A DNA stretch of 64,000 nt from the NCBI GenBank assembly GCA_964019415.1, contig OZ025880.1, forward strand, positions 6,736,085 through 6,800,084, written 5' to 3'. Positions within the stretch are counted from its first letter, which is position 1. The number at the start of each line of letters is the position of its first letter. Shown one piece after another: positions 63,801 to 64,000 of the stretch. The notes below the pieces were generated by a model. That model was not told where the DNA came from. It ran no database searches and saw only the letters and a list, made by a program, of their open reading frames with translations. A program made the translations under genes and the position numbers. The stretch comes from Ianthella basta. Lineage: Eukaryota; Porifera; Demospongiae; Verongiida; Ianthellidae.

Positions 63801-64000
63801 TGAAGCAAGATGAGGCAAGATGAGAAAAGATTAAGCAAGATGAGGCAAGATGAAGACAGATGAGGCAAGATGAGGCAAGATGAGACAAGATTAAGCAAGA
63901 TAAGGCAAGATGAGACAAGATTCAGCAAGATGAAGATAGATGAGGCAAGATGAAGCAAGATGAAGCAAGATGAGACAAGATCAGACAAGATTAAGCAAGA
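54859..64000. repeat. Decamer satellite array, part 3, continuing past the window
   Basis: The same 10-bp unit to the last base. Large higher-order duplications are visible: a 1650-bp offset (55221 and 56871; 55381 and 57031) and a 1060-bp tandem pair (59221-60280 and 60281-61340). The near-identity of these long blocks implies recent amplification. Confidence 0.98.

Noticed and set aside
33545..64000. Many minus-strand open frames of 60-200 codons encoding Leu/Ser/Cys/His repeats
   Set aside because: They are the automatic translation of the 10-bp satellite. All three minus frames give the same 10-residue repeat and stops arise only from TTAA variants. There are no start contexts, introns or non-repeat ends.

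Overview
Eukaryotic (animal) DNA. The genes have many introns with GT-AG boundaries whose phases join cleanly, and the sequence between them is full of (CA)n microsatellites, minisatellites and small inverted-repeat transposons. A meiosis gene of the TEX11/ZIP4/SPO22 family and a tandemly duplicated TKL-like kinase with short introns suggest a marine invertebrate. A sponge is my best guess, but nothing in the window proves it. All recognised genes lie on the minus strand.

Layout. 0.4-1.4 kb: the last exon of an unidentified membrane protein with a Ser-rich tail and a C-terminal PDZ-type motif. 1.6-3 kb: a MITE and an odd 850-bp segment bounded by a perfect 32-bp inverted repeat. 3.5-7.0 kb: decayed remnants of kinase copies (exon-6-like, exon-11-like and an intact last exon). 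7.3-16.5 kb: kinase paralogue A, 13 exons, predicted 902 aa. 17.7-23.8 kb: kinase paralogue B, 12 exons, predicted 882 aa. 24.2-33.0 kb: the last 16 exons (512 codons) of a TEX11-like gene, whose introns hold a pentamer satellite, a 35-bp minisatellite and a palindromic repeat. 33.5-64 kb: a huge tandem array of a 10-bp unit that runs past the end of the window. It is interrupted by a 360-bp island at 44.5 kb carrying a type I hammerhead ribozyme, and by a 3.6-kb CACTA-type DNA transposon at 51.2-54.9 kb.

The kinases share an undescribed N-terminal region, a Cys-rich or low-complexity middle and a C-terminal kinase domain with HRD intact, DFG changed to DFD and a Cys-rich insert before it. 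Exon 10 is almost identical between A and B while neighbouring exons have diverged, which points to local gene conversion. The TEX11-like gene enters the window from the satellite side: its N-terminal half is not visible, so the array either sits in one of its introns or has truncated it. The strongest candidates for novelty are the hammerhead-bearing insertion, the decamer array with its higher-order repeats, and the unusual kinase family.
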